64,000 nucleotides of DNA, from contig NZ_CP116346.1 in the NCBI RefSeq assembly GCF_030254645.1, forward strand, positions 2,669,973 to 2,733,972, in the 5' to 3' direction. Position 1 is the stretch's first letter, and every line of letters starts with the position of its first letter. Shown here piece after piece: positions 35,087-43,856 of this stretch. The DNA comes from Paucibacter sediminis (GTDB lineage Bacteria; Pseudomonadota; Gammaproteobacteria; Burkholderiales; Burkholderiaceae_C). The notes beneath the pieces were generated by a model, which worked only from the letters and a program-made list of their open reading frames with translations, ran no database searches and was not told where the DNA came from. The position numbers and the translations under genes are program-made.

Positions 35087-35986
35087 ATGAACGCACCCAC
35101 TCGCAACTACGACCCCATCCCGCCGCGCAAGGTGGCGTTTCTCGGCCTCGGCGTGATGGGTTATCCCATGGCCGGCCACCTGGCACGCGCCGGCCATCGC
35201 GTCACGGTCTACAACCGCACGCCGGCCAAGGCCGAGGCCTGGGTGAAGGAATATGGCGGCGCGAGCGCGGCCACGCCCGCGGCAGCGGCGGCCGGCGCCG
35301 AGTTCGTGTTTGCCTGCGTCGGCAACGACGACGATCTGCGCTCGGTGGTGCTGGGTGAGCAGGGCGCTTTCGCTGGCATGGCGGCCGGCGCCATCTTTGT
35401 GGATCACACCACCGCCTCGGCCGAGGTGGCGCGCGAGCTGCACGCCGCCGCGCGCGCCAGTGGCCTGCAGTTCGTGGATGCGCCCGTGTCGGGCGGCCAG
35501 GCGGGCGCGGTGAATGGCGCCCTCACCGTGATGTGCGGCGGCGATGCCGCAGCCTTCGCGGCGGCCCAGTCGGTGGCGCTGGCGTTTGCGCGCGCGGTCA
35601 CCCTGGTGGGTGCACCGGGCGCCGGCCAGCTCGCCAAGATGGTGAACCAGATCTGCATCGCCGGGCTGGTGCAAGGCCTCGCCGAGGCGATCGCCTTCGG
35701 TCAGAAGGCGGGCCTGGACATGAAGCAGGTGCTGGACGTGATCGGCAAGGGCGCGGCGCAGAGCTGGCAGATGGACAACCGCGGCAAGACCATGGTGGAC
35801 GACCAGTTCAACTTCGGCTTCGCGGTGGACTGGATGCGCAAGGATCTAGGCCTGGTGCTGGACGAGGCGCGCCGCAACGGTGCGCGCCTGCCGGTCACCG
35901 CGGTGGTGGACCAGTTCTACGCCGATGTGCAGGCCCTGGGCGGCGGGCGCTGGGATACCTCCAGCCTGATCAAGCGGCTGAAGTAA
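35087..35986 (+). CDS. Beta-hydroxyacid dehydrogenase (3-hydroxyisobutyrate dehydrogenase family)
   Basis: This 299-residue NAD(P)-dependent enzyme has the Rossmann motif FLGLGVMGYPMAGHLARAG, the substrate loop FVDAPVSGGQAGAVNG, and the catalytic Lys in GAGQLAKMVNQ. Family members oxidise 3-hydroxyisobutyrate or reduce tartronate, succinate or glyoxylate semialdehydes. GHRVTVYNRT with Arg in the cofactor loop suggests NADP preference. The true substrate is not clear from context, since pilU precedes it by 10 bp and a convergent lipoprotein gene follows 3 bp after. Confidence 0.9.
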   Translation: MNAPTRNYDPIPPRKVAFLGLGVMGYPMAGHLARAGHRVTVYNRTPAKAEAWVKEYGGASAATPAAAAAGAEFVFACVGNDDDLRSVVLGEQGAFAGMAAGAIFVDHTTASAEVARELHAAARASGLQFVDAPVSGGQAGAVNGALTVMCGGDAAAFAAAQSVALAFARAVTLVGAPGAGQLAKMVNQICIAGLVQGLAEAIAFGQKAGLDMKQVLDVIGKGAAQSWQMDNRGKTMVDDQFNFGFAVDWMRKDLGLVLDEARRNGARLPVTAVVDQFYADVQALGGGRWDTSSLIKRLK

Positions 35987-35989
35987 GGC

Positions 35990-36628
35990 TTACTTGGTCG
36001 GTGCGGGCTTGGGCGTGATGCGCGCAAGCTCTTCCTCGCTGATGATCTCGAAGGCGCGCACCACCTTCTGCACGCCGCTGACGCCGCGCGCCACTTCGCT
36101 GGCGCGATGCGCCTCGCGCTCGGTGACGCGACCCATCAGGTAGACATTGCCGCGCTCCACCACGGTGTAGAAGGCGTTGGACATCAGGTCGCGTGCATCC
36201 AGCAGGCTGGCCTTGACCTTGCCGGCGATGAAGACATCGTTGGAGCGGCTGGAGATCGAACTCAGCATGCCCACACCCACCTCGTTGAGCACGCGGTTGA
36301 CGTTCTCCACCTGGGCGGCGATCTGCTCGGCGCGCGCGCGGTCTTCGTCGTTGCGGGTCTCGCCCGTCAACAGCACCATGCGGTTGTAGCTGTTGACGCT
36401 GATGTGCACGCGATCGCCCAGCTGCTCGCGCAGGCGGGCGCCGACCTTGAACTCGATGCCCTCGTCTTCCACCTGCGTGCCCGAGGTGCGGCGGTCGGTG
36501 GCCATCAGCGCACCGCCCACCATCGCACCGCCCACCACCAGGGGGGCACAGGCGCTGCCCAGCAGGGCGGCGGCGAGCGTGGCAAGCAGGGCCAGGCGGC
36601 GGGTGGGGCTGGAGTTCGACGGGGTCAT
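35990..36628 (-). CDS. Dual BON-domain outer-membrane lipoprotein (DolP/YraP-like)
   Basis: This 212-residue protein has a lipoprotein signal peptide ending in the lipobox LLGSAC, then two BON domains (about 50-125 and 130-200). It matches DolP, which supports outer-membrane integrity and BamA function in E. coli. The diaA homologue (SIS protein) and yraN are the next genes on this strand, the same neighbourhood as diaA-dolP-yraN in E. coli, and rsmI is divergent from them. That conserved order supports the assignment. Confidence 0.92.
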   Translation of the reverse strand: MTPSNSSPTRRLALLATLAAALLGSACAPLVVGGAMVGGALMATDRRTSGTQVEDEGIEFKVGARLREQLGDRVHISVNSYNRMVLLTGETRNDEDRARAEQIAAQVENVNRVLNEVGVGMLSSISSRSNDVFIAGKVKASLLDARDLMSNAFYTVVERGNVYLMGRVTEREAHRASEVARGVSGVQKVVRAFEIISEEELARITPKPAPTK

Positions 36629-36659
36629 GGGCGGCTCTGGTAGGTGGTGGGGGCGCGGC

Positions 36660-37244
36660 TCATTCGCCGGCGCCCAGAAGTTGCAGATCGACGGCGTCGC
36701 ACAGGCAATGCGCCAGCAGGCGATGCGCCTCGGCCACGCGGGCCTGGCGGCTGTGCGGCACCTTCAGCTGCACATCGGTGTCGAGCAGCAGGCCGCGGAT
36801 TTCCTCGTCCTGGCTGCCGGTGAGGGCGATCACGCTCATGTCCTGCGCATGCGCCGCGTCCAGCAGCGGCTTGAGCGCATGGGCGTTGGCGGCCTGGGCC
36901 TCGAACAGCAGCAGCAGGTCGCCGGGATGGCCCAGGGTCTGGATCTGGCGCGTCAGCGCGGCGGCGCTGTCGGGGGTGCTGGTGCCCAGCTGCGCCTGGG
37001 CATCGAGGCTCCAGGCGGCCAGCCCGGGTCGGTCTTGTTCGAAGCGGCCCACCAACAGGGCCGCCAGGTAGCTGGCATCCAGCGCCGAGGCGCCGAGGCC
37101 GCAGCACAGCACGCGACCGCCGCCGGTGATGCCGTCCACCAGCATTTGCGCCGCGGTGGCGACGGGGCGGGACAGCGCCTCGGCCACTTGGTAGAGCAGG
37201 TCGGCGCTTTCGAAGAATTGTTGCTGTATGCGTTGTTCAAGCAT
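36660..37244 (-). CDS. diaA: SIS-domain phosphosugar-binding protein, DiaA-like
   Basis: This 194-residue single SIS-domain protein resembles GmhA and DiaA. The nucleotide and sugar loops are GGRVLCCGLGASALDASYLA and SVIALTGSQDEEIRGLL. DiaA helps DnaA assemble at oriC in E. coli, whereas GmhA isomerises sedoheptulose-7-phosphate. The position between dolP and yraN favours DiaA. The Glu and His residues of the GmhA active site are not evident, which also points away from an isomerase. The spacing of 31 bp to dolP suggests one transcript. Confidence 0.88.
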   Translation of the reverse strand: MLEQRIQQQFFESADLLYQVAEALSRPVATAAQMLVDGITGGGRVLCCGLGASALDASYLAALLVGRFEQDRPGLAAWSLDAQAQLGTSTPDSAAALTRQIQTLGHPGDLLLLFEAQAANAHALKPLLDAAHAQDMSVIALTGSQDEEIRGLLLDTDVQLKVPHSRQARVAEAHRLLAHCLCDAVDLQLLGAGE

Positions 37245-37274
37245 GTGGCGGCATCATAAGCGAGCAAGCAGGGT

Positions 37275-37658
37275 CTACCCTTGCTCGGCGTCGAAGGCGG
37301 CAGGTAACCAAGTGATGGTCTCGCCGTCCAGCGCCAGCACGTCGAAACGGCAGGGTGGCGGCGTGGCCTGGCGCAGCAGGTAATGCCGGGCCGCGAACAC
37401 GATGCGCCGCTGCTTGGTGCCGGTGACGCTGGCCGCCGCGCCGCCATGGCTGGTGCTGGCGCGTGCCCGCACCTCCACGAACACCAGCGTGCCATCGCGG
37501 TCCAGCATGATCAGGTCGACCTCGCCGCCGCGCGCATGCGGCCCGCGCGCCACCCGATAATTGCGCCTCACCAGCCTCAAGCCCTGTTGCTGGAGGTAAT
37601 GCAGGGCGCGGTCTTCGGCCGCATCGCCCTGCGCTTTCGTGGAGCTCCACTTGAACAT
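37275..37658 (-). CDS. yraN: UPF0102 protein YraN
   Basis: This 127-residue protein has a nuclease-like fold of the UPF0102 family with the GGEVDLIMLDRDGTLVFVEV signature containing the acidic metal-site residues. The biochemical role remains unproven. The ATG at 37658 gives MFKWSSTKAQGDAAEDRAL, the normal N-terminus; the upstream frame is rsmI antisense. Its start codon region overlaps the TTG start of rsmI by eight bases in divergent orientation. Confidence 0.92.
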   Translation of the reverse strand: MFKWSSTKAQGDAAEDRALHYLQQQGLRLVRRNYRVARGPHARGGEVDLIMLDRDGTLVFVEVRARASTSHGGAAASVTGTKQRRIVFAARHYLLRQATPPPCRFDVLALDGETITWLPAAFDAEQG

Positions 37659-38568
37659 AGACGCCTCCCTGCTGATGCAGGCCGCCGCTGCGGCGGCTGG
37701 CATGCAGCAGTATCCCGCCGCCACGCTGTATGTGGTGGCCACGCCCATCGGCAATCTGGCGGATATGTCCTTCCGTGCCGCCCATGTGCTGGGGCTGGTG
37801 GATGCGGTGGCCTGCGAGGACACGCGCGTCAGCGCCGGCCTGATGCGGCATCTGGGCCTGCACAAGCCCTTGATCGCGGTGCACCAGCACAACGAACATG
37901 AGGGCGCGGCCCAGGTGGTGGCGCGCCTGCAGCGCGGCGAGCGGCTGGCCTATATCAGCGATGCCGGCACACCGGCGGTCTCGGACCCCGGCGCGGTGCT
38001 GGTGGCGGCGGTGGCCGCCGCCGGCCTGCGCGTGCTGCCCATTCCCGGTGCCAGCAGCGTGGTGACGGCGTTGAGCGCCAGCGGCGATGCGGCCTCGGCC
38101 GGATTCCGCTTTGTCGGCTTCCTGCCCACCAAGGCGCAGGAGCGCCGCAGCGCGGCCCAGGCGCTGGCGGGTCAGCCCTACAGCCAGGTGCTGTTCGAGG
38201 CGCCGCACCGCATCAGGGCGGTGGTCGATCTGCTGGCCGAACTCTGCCCCGGGCAAGACCTGACCCTGTGCCGCGAGCTCACCAAGCAGTTTGAGACGGT
38301 GCACACGGCCAAGGCCGGCGAGATGCCGGCCTGGCTGGCGGCGGATGTGCAGCGCGAGCGCGGCGAATTCGTGCTGGTGTTGCATGCGGCGGCGGTGGTG
38401 GTAGCCGGCGATGCCGAGCTGCCCGAGCTGGCCTTGCGCGCGCTGGCGCTGCTGAGCGCCGAGCTGCCGCTCAAGCAGGCCGTGGGCCTGGCGGCGGAGC
38501 TCAGCGGTGCCTCGCGCAACCGGCTCTATGAGCGGGCCCTCGAGATCAAGAAGGCCCGCGAAGCTTGA
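37651..38568 (+). CDS. rsmI: 16S rRNA 2'-O-ribose C1402 methyltransferase RsmI
   Basis: This 305-residue SAM enzyme modifies C1402 in the ribosomal P site. The family hallmark TLYVVATPIGNLADMSFRA is followed by ACEDTRVSAGL, YISDAGTPAVSDPG, PIPGASSVVTALSASG and FVGFLPTK. I chose TTG at 37651 because GGAG lies six bases ahead and the leading residues (MNIDASLLMQAA) match the length of other betaproteobacterial RsmI proteins. ATGs at 37675 or 37702 would shorten it by 8 or 17 residues, and a GTG at 37639 is also open. It is divergent from yraN with overlapping starts. Confidence 0.95.
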   Translation: MNIDASLLMQAAAAAAGMQQYPAATLYVVATPIGNLADMSFRAAHVLGLVDAVACEDTRVSAGLMRHLGLHKPLIAVHQHNEHEGAAQVVARLQRGERLAYISDAGTPAVSDPGAVLVAAVAAAGLRVLPIPGASSVVTALSASGDAASAGFRFVGFLPTKAQERRSAAQALAGQPYSQVLFEAPHRIRAVVDLLAELCPGQDLTLCRELTKQFETVHTAKAGEMPAWLAADVQRERGEFVLVLHAAAVVVAGDAELPELALRALALLSAELPLKQAVGLAAELSGASRNRLYERALEIKKAREA

Positions 38569-38585
38569 CGAGGACGGGCTGAGCC

Positions 38586-38915
38586 TTAGTTCGGCGCGCT
38601 GGCGGCCTTGGCATTGTGCTTGGCGTGGCGGATGTCGTGGCCGGCCGCAAGCTGCATGCGATGCAGCTTGCGGCGCTCATGCTTGGTGACAACGCCATCG
38701 GCCTTGGCCTTGGCTTCGGTCTGGTTGATGGCGGCCTGCTCGCGTTCCAGGCGCTGGGTTTCCTTGGCCGTCAGCGAGCCGGAGGCGGCGCCCTGGGCAA
38801 TGCGGCCCTGCTGATGGGCCTCGCGCTGGTCCACGCGCGGCGTGTTCTGGGCCTGGCTGAGGCCGGCCAGTGCGGACAGTGCAAGCAGGGTGGCGATGCG
38901 GATGCTGATGTTCAT
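38586..38915 (-). CDS. Small secreted basic/charged protein of unknown function
   Basis: The 109-residue product has a signal peptide (1-22, cleavage after SQAQ) and a mature part rich in Arg, Lys, Gln and Ala with heptad-like charged helices (REAHQQGRIAQGAASG; TKHERRKLHRMQLAAGHD). Proteins of this look, in which a RxxRIxQGxxSGxLT-like block is followed by a KADGVVTxxER block, are common in Burkholderiales, but no function is known to me. The KADGVVTKHE segment vaguely resembles a degenerate EF-hand. AGGAG precedes the ATG. It is probably monocistronic. Confidence 0.75.
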   Translation of the reverse strand: MNISIRIATLLALSALAGLSQAQNTPRVDQREAHQQGRIAQGAASGSLTAKETQRLEREQAAINQTEAKAKADGVVTKHERRKLHRMQLAAGHDIRHAKHNAKAASAPN

Positions 38916-38998
38916 CTGGGTGCTCCTGGTGAAGGGTGCACAGACAACGCCCGGCGCTTGGGCGGCGCCGACGCCCGCTCTGTAAAGAAGCGTGAAAC

Positions 38999-39973
38999 TC
39001 AGGCCGGCGCCAGCTCGGCATTGCGCAGCAATCCGCCCTGGCCCAGCTCGCGCAGGCTCAGGCGCAGGGCCAGCCCGAGCGCGGTCCGCGGCGGCGTGCC
39101 GATGAGCTGGCGCAGCTCGCCGTCATCCAGCGCGTGCGGGCGCTGCCAGAGATAGCGCATTTCCAGCAGCGCGCGCCAGCTCGGCAGCAGCGGTGCGGCC
39201 AGGCGGATCAAGCCCCAGGGCAGGGTGCCTGCCTCGATGGGGCGGGCGCAGATGCTTTGCATCGCCTCCAGCAAGACCTGACCCTCGATCGCATGGCCAG
39301 CGAAGTGGAGGCGGCGATGGCCCCTCAATTGCTCGCGCTGCGCGGCCAGCCGCACGAAGCAGCGCGCCAGATCGGGCAGATAGGCCCAGGCGTGCTGCAC
39401 ATCCAGCGGCCCGGGGTAGACGAGCTTGCCGCGCTGGAGCCGGCTGGCGATGGCCAGATCGAACCAGGAGCCGCCCTGGGCGCCGCCGAAGAAGTCGCCG
39501 GCGCGCAGCACCACCGAGTCCAGCCCCTGGCCCGCCGCCGCGGCCATGCCGGCCTCGATGGCGATGCGGATGCGCGCCTTGCTGGTGTTGCCAACCTCGG
39601 GCGTGTCCACCCGCAGCAGCGCAGGTAGCTCGTTGCCGAAGTTGTAGACATTGCCCGGCAGCATCAGCAGCGCGCCCAGGCGCAGGGCCAGGTCTTGCGC
39701 GGCCCGGGCCAGCGGCAGGGCCAGGCGCTCCCACTCGGTGTAGGGTGGGTTCAGGGCATTGATCACCACGCTGGCGCCCTGTGCCGCGTGCAGCAGCTGT
39801 GCCGATGCCAGCGCGTCGCCCTCGAGCCATGCCACGCCAGGGGAGGCCGCCAGGGCGGCCGGCAAGGGCTTGCGGCTTTGCGCCAGGGTGCGCCAACCGG
39901 CATTGGCAAAGGCATGGGTGAGCTGCTGGCCGAGCCGGCCGGTGGCGCCAAGGATCAGAACGGTCTGCTGCAT
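38999..39973 (-). CDS. NAD(P)-binding epimerase/dehydratase-type protein
   Basis: This 324-residue protein is an atypical/extended SDR with GATGRLGQQL at the N-terminus. The segment LPGNVYNFG carries Tyr, and the active-site pattern is not the standard YxxxK, so it may be an NmrA-like or atypical epimerase. The C-terminal third is hydrophobic and helical. No sugar pathway genes are adjacent. The divergent LysR gene may regulate it across a 106-bp region with a LysR-type dyad. Substrate unknown. Confidence 0.8.
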   Translation of the reverse strand: MQQTVLILGATGRLGQQLTHAFANAGWRTLAQSRKPLPAALAASPGVAWLEGDALASAQLLHAAQGASVVINALNPPYTEWERLALPLARAAQDLALRLGALLMLPGNVYNFGNELPALLRVDTPEVGNTSKARIRIAIEAGMAAAAGQGLDSVVLRAGDFFGGAQGGSWFDLAIASRLQRGKLVYPGPLDVQHAWAYLPDLARCFVRLAAQREQLRGHRRLHFAGHAIEGQVLLEAMQSICARPIEAGTLPWGLIRLAAPLLPSWRALLEMRYLWQRPHALDDGELRQLIGTPPRTALGLALRLSLRELGQGGLLRNAELAPA

Positions 39974-40325
39974 GGGGCCTCGCTGAGGTGGACCTTGATG
40001 GGCGAAGTCTGCGGCGATGCCTGGCTATCCGGAAGTGCTGTAATTGCATGGCCGTCATGCGGTTTTGAATAGCCAAGCCATGCCCACTCCCATCGATTGG
40101 TCGCTGCTGCAGTCCTTCCTGGTGCTTGCCGAGGTGGGCTCGCTGAGCCGCGCTGCGCCGCTGCTGGGCCTGAGCCAGCCCAGCCTGAGCCGGCAGCTCG
40201 CGGCGTTGGAGCTGCGGCTGGGCCAGAGCCTGTTCGAGCGCCACAGCCGCGGCCTGACCCTGACCCGCGCCGGGCGCGCCCTGCTGCCGGCGGCACGGCG
40301 CATGCGCGAGGGCGCGCAAGACCTG
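39271..40325. repeat. Densest cluster of the dispersed GCAAGACCTG word
   Basis: Three of nine copies of GCAAGACCTG lie here: 39271-39280 (plus), 39689-39698 (minus) and 40316-40325 (plus). The other six are at 803-812 (minus), 29317-29326 (minus), 30250-30259 (minus), 31163-31172 (plus), 38253-38262 (plus) and 51193-51202 (plus). Six of the nine extend to GCAAGACCTGACCCT or GCAAGACCTGGCCCT. All are inside coding regions of unrelated genes. Confidence 0.7.
40046..40060. promoter_or_regulatory. Candidate LysR-type operator
   Basis: GCATG-gccgt-CATGC is a 5-bp-arm dyad with a 5-nt centre in the divergent region between the epimerase and lysR genes, 20 bp before the lysR ATG. TGTAAT (40039-40044) could be a -10 for lysR. 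Size and place suit LysR autoregulation. Confidence 0.35.
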
Positions 40326-40958
40326 GCCCTCGCCCTGGCCGCGCAGGAGCAACAGCTGGCCGGCACGGTGCGCCTGACCGCCAGCGAGATCGTCAGCGCC
40401 TACTTCCTGCCCGAGCTGCTGCTGCAGCTGCGCCAACAGCACCCGGAGATCCAGATCGAGCTGGTGGCCAGCAACGAGGTGGAGAACCTGCTGGAGCGCA
40501 GCGCCGACATTGCGCTGCGCATGCTGCGGCCGGCGCAAAGCACCCTGGTGGCGCGCAAGCTGGCCGACTGGCCCCTGGGCCTGTATGCGCATCGCCGCTA
40601 CCTCGAGCGCAAGGGCATGCCCACGCGCGCGACCATGGCCGAGCATGACTGGCTGGGCTTCGATCATGCCGATCAGCTCCTGCGCGGCTTCGCTGCCGCC
40701 GGCTTCCAGGTGGAACGCGAGTTCTTCTGCCTGCGCTGTGACCAGCAGATCGTGCTGTGGGAGGCGCTGCGTGCCGGCCTGGGCATCGGCGTGGGCATGC
40801 AGGCGCTGGCGGCGCGCGACCCCGATCTGCTGCGGGTGCTGCCCGAGGTGGAGATACCGCCGCTGCCGCTGTGGCTGACGGCGCACCGCGAGCTGCGCGA
40901 CACGCCGCGCCTGCGCCTGGTCTTCGATGCCATTGCGAATGTCTGGGGTACGGCTTGA
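40080..40958 (+). CDS. LysR-family transcriptional regulator
   Basis: This 292-residue regulator has an N-terminal winged helix (1-62, FLVLAEVGSLSRAAPLLGLS and SQPSLSRQLAALELRLGQ) and a periplasmic-binding-like effector domain. The ligand is not predictable. It is divergent from the epimerase-like gene, its most likely target, and 16 bp ahead of tldD on the same strand. The ATG at 40080 gives the normal distance to the HTH. Confidence 0.92.
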   Translation: MPTPIDWSLLQSFLVLAEVGSLSRAAPLLGLSQPSLSRQLAALELRLGQSLFERHSRGLTLTRAGRALLPAARRMREGAQDLALALAAQEQQLAGTVRLTASEIVSAYFLPELLLQLRQQHPEIQIELVASNEVENLLERSADIALRMLRPAQSTLVARKLADWPLGLYAHRRYLERKGMPTRATMAEHDWLGFDHADQLLRGFAAAGFQVEREFFCLRCDQQIVLWEALRAGLGIGVGMQALAARDPDLLRVLPEVEIPPLPLWLTAHRELRDTPRLRLVFDAIANVWGTA

Positions 40959-40974
40959 CTCCTACAATCGCCCG

Positions 40975-42438
40975 ATGATTTCGCGCGAACCCACCCTGGC
41001 CCGTCTGATCACGGCACGCTCCCAACTGCTGGAGCCCTTCGGTCTCACCGAGGCCAGCCTGGCGCAGGCGCTGCGGCTGATCACCGAGCACCGTGTCGAC
41101 GATGCCGACCTCTATTTCCAGACCACCCGTGCCGAGGGCTGGAGCCTGGAGGAGGGCATCGTCAAGAGCGGCAGCTTCAGCATCGACCAGGGCGTGGGCG
41201 TGCGCGCGGTGGCCGGCGAGAAGACCGCCTTTGCCTATTCCGACGACATCTCCGAGGCAGCGCTGCTGGACGCTGCGCGCACCGTGCGCACGATCGCCGC
41301 GGCCGGGCAGAGCAAGCGCGTCAAGGTGCCCAGCACGTCGACCGTGGCCGGCAGCCGCTCGCTCTATGGCGAGGCCGACCCGATCGCCAGCCTGGACAGC
41401 ACCGAGAAGGTGGCTCTGCTGGAGCGCGCCGAGCGCATGGCCCGCGCCAAGGACCCGCGCATCGCCCAGGTGATGGCCGGCCTGGCGGCCGAACACGAGG
41501 TGGTGCTGATTGCGCGTGCCGATGGCACGCTGGCGGCCGATGTGCGGCCGCTGGTGCGCCTGTCCATCACCGTGATCGCCGAGCAGAACGGCCGGCGCGA
41601 GGTGGGCAGCGGCGGCGGCGGTGGCCGCTTCGGCCTGGCCTATTTCAGCGACGAGATGATTGCCAGCTATGTGGAGCAGGCGGTCAGCGCCGCGCTCACC
41701 AATCTGGAATCGCGCCCGGCCCCGGCCGGCGAGATGACCGTGGTGCTGGGCCCCGGCTGGCCCGGCGTGCTGCTGCACGAGGCGGTGGGCCATGGCCTGG
41801 AGGGCGATTTCAATCGCAAGGGTTCCAGCACCTTTGCCGGCCGCATCGGCCAGCGCGTGGCGGCCAAGGGCGTCACGGTGCTGGACGACGGCACCCTGCC
41901 GGACCGCCGCGGCTCGCTCAATGTGGACGACGAGGGCTGCGCCTCGCAGCGCAATGTGCTGATCGAGGACGGCATTCTGAAGGGCTATATCCAGGATGCG
42001 ATGAATGCCCGTCTGATGCGCGTGGCACCCACCGGCAATGGCCGGCGCGAGAGCTATGCCCATGTGCCGATGCCGCGCATGACCAACACCTATATGTTGG
42101 GCGGCGACAAGGACGCGCAGGAAATCATCGCCAGCATTGACAAGGGCTTGTACGCCACCAACTTCGGTGGCGGCCAGGTGGATATCACATCCGGCAAGTT
42201 CGTCTTCTCGGCCAGCGAAGCCTACTGGGTCGAGAAGGGCAAGATCCAGTACCCGGTGAAGGGCGCCACCATCATCGGCAACGGCCCCGATGCGCTCACC
42301 CGCGTGAGCATGATTGGCAATGACATGGCCCTGGACACGGGCGTGGGCGTGTGCGGCAAGGAGGGCCAGAGCGTGCCGGTGGGCGTGGGCCAGCCGACCC
42401 TGCGCATCGATGGTCTGACCGTCGGCGGTACCGCCTGA
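40975..42438 (+). CDS. tldD: Metalloprotease TldD
   Basis: This 487-residue protein is the catalytic partner of TldE (PmbA) in the heterodimer that processes unstructured peptides such as microcin B17 precursors and CcdA. The zinc motif HEAVGHGLEGD is intact, and the C-terminal third Cys/His ligand region lies in GVGVCGKEGQSVPVGVGQP. TACAAT (40963-40968) sits seven bases before the ATG, so transcription could start at or next to the start codon, giving a nearly leaderless mRNA; otherwise it is read from the lysR transcript. The PmbA partner is not in this window. Confidence 0.95.
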   Translation: MISREPTLARLITARSQLLEPFGLTEASLAQALRLITEHRVDDADLYFQTTRAEGWSLEEGIVKSGSFSIDQGVGVRAVAGEKTAFAYSDDISEAALLDAARTVRTIAAAGQSKRVKVPSTSTVAGSRSLYGEADPIASLDSTEKVALLERAERMARAKDPRIAQVMAGLAAEHEVVLIARADGTLAADVRPLVRLSITVIAEQNGRREVGSGGGGGRFGLAYFSDEMIASYVEQAVSAALTNLESRPAPAGEMTVVLGPGWPGVLLHEAVGHGLEGDFNRKGSSTFAGRIGQRVAAKGVTVLDDGTLPDRRGSLNVDDEGCASQRNVLIEDGILKGYIQDAMNARLMRVAPTGNGRRESYAHVPMPRMTNTYMLGGDKDAQEIIASIDKGLYATNFGGGQVDITSGKFVFSASEAYWVEKGKIQYPVKGATIIGNGPDALTRVSMIGNDMALDTGVGVCGKEGQSVPVGVGQPTLRIDGLTVGGTA

Positions 42439-42487
42439 GGGCAAGCGAGGCGCTGATGCCGCATTGCAACATTGCCTAAATGCCCGC

Positions 42488-42517
42488 TTGACCGCTCGGC
42501 GAGCGAGCTTCTACATT
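42488..42517 (+). promoter_or_regulatory. Promoter of the leader peptide-DAHP synthase unit
   Basis: TTGACC (42488-42493) and TACATT (42512-42517) are separated by 18 nt. The spacer contains the dyad GCTCG-g-CGAGC, a possible operator. The predicted start point, 42523-42525, coincides with the leader peptide ATG at 42524. Confidence 0.6.
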
Positions 42518-42523
42518 CAAGCC

Positions 42524-42601
42524 ATGCTTTCGCAGAAGTCCTATTTTTTTGGCTTTTTTTGGTTCTCGCACCGCACCGGCGGAGGAGAGGCAAACGCGTA
42601 A
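42524..42601 (+). CDS. Aromatic-rich leader peptide of the DAHP synthase gene
   Basis: The 25-residue peptide begins MLSQKSYFFGFFWFSHR and ends in GEANA before TAA. Six of residues 7-14 are aromatic Phe/Tyr and one is Trp: the codons TAT TTT TTT GGC TTT TTT TGG TTC are consecutive. TTT is otherwise unfavoured in this genome. It is followed by an intrinsic terminator and then the DAHP synthase, the classical layout of ribosome-mediated attenuation, with charged tRNA-Phe (and Tyr, Trp) as the likely signal. No ribosome-binding site precedes the ATG and the promoter predicts a start point on it, so leaderless translation is likely. Confidence 0.82.
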   Translation: MLSQKSYFFGFFWFSHRTGGGEANA

Positions 42602-42620
42602 GCGCCTTGACCGAATCCTG

Positions 42621-42654
42621 AAAACCGCCGGGTCCCCACCCGGCGGTTTTTTTT
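42621..42654 (+). terminator. Attenuator terminator before the DAHP synthase gene
   Basis: CCGCCGGG (42625-42632) pairs with CCCGGCGG (42639-42646) around TCCCCA, extended by AAAA/TTTT, and is followed by eight Ts (42647-42654). The upstream CCGGCGG (42576-42582), inside the leader peptide frame, is complementary to CCGCCGG (42625-42631) and can form an antiterminator. A ribosome stalled at the Phe codons would leave that segment free. Confidence 0.88.
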
Positions 42655-42693
42655 CGTCTCATCCAGTCCCACACCTCACCCAAGAGTCAGCCC

Positions 42694-43821
<1,128 letters not shown>

Positions 43822-43856
43822 GCCACAATGGCTTGAACCGTAGCAAGGAGTTGTTC

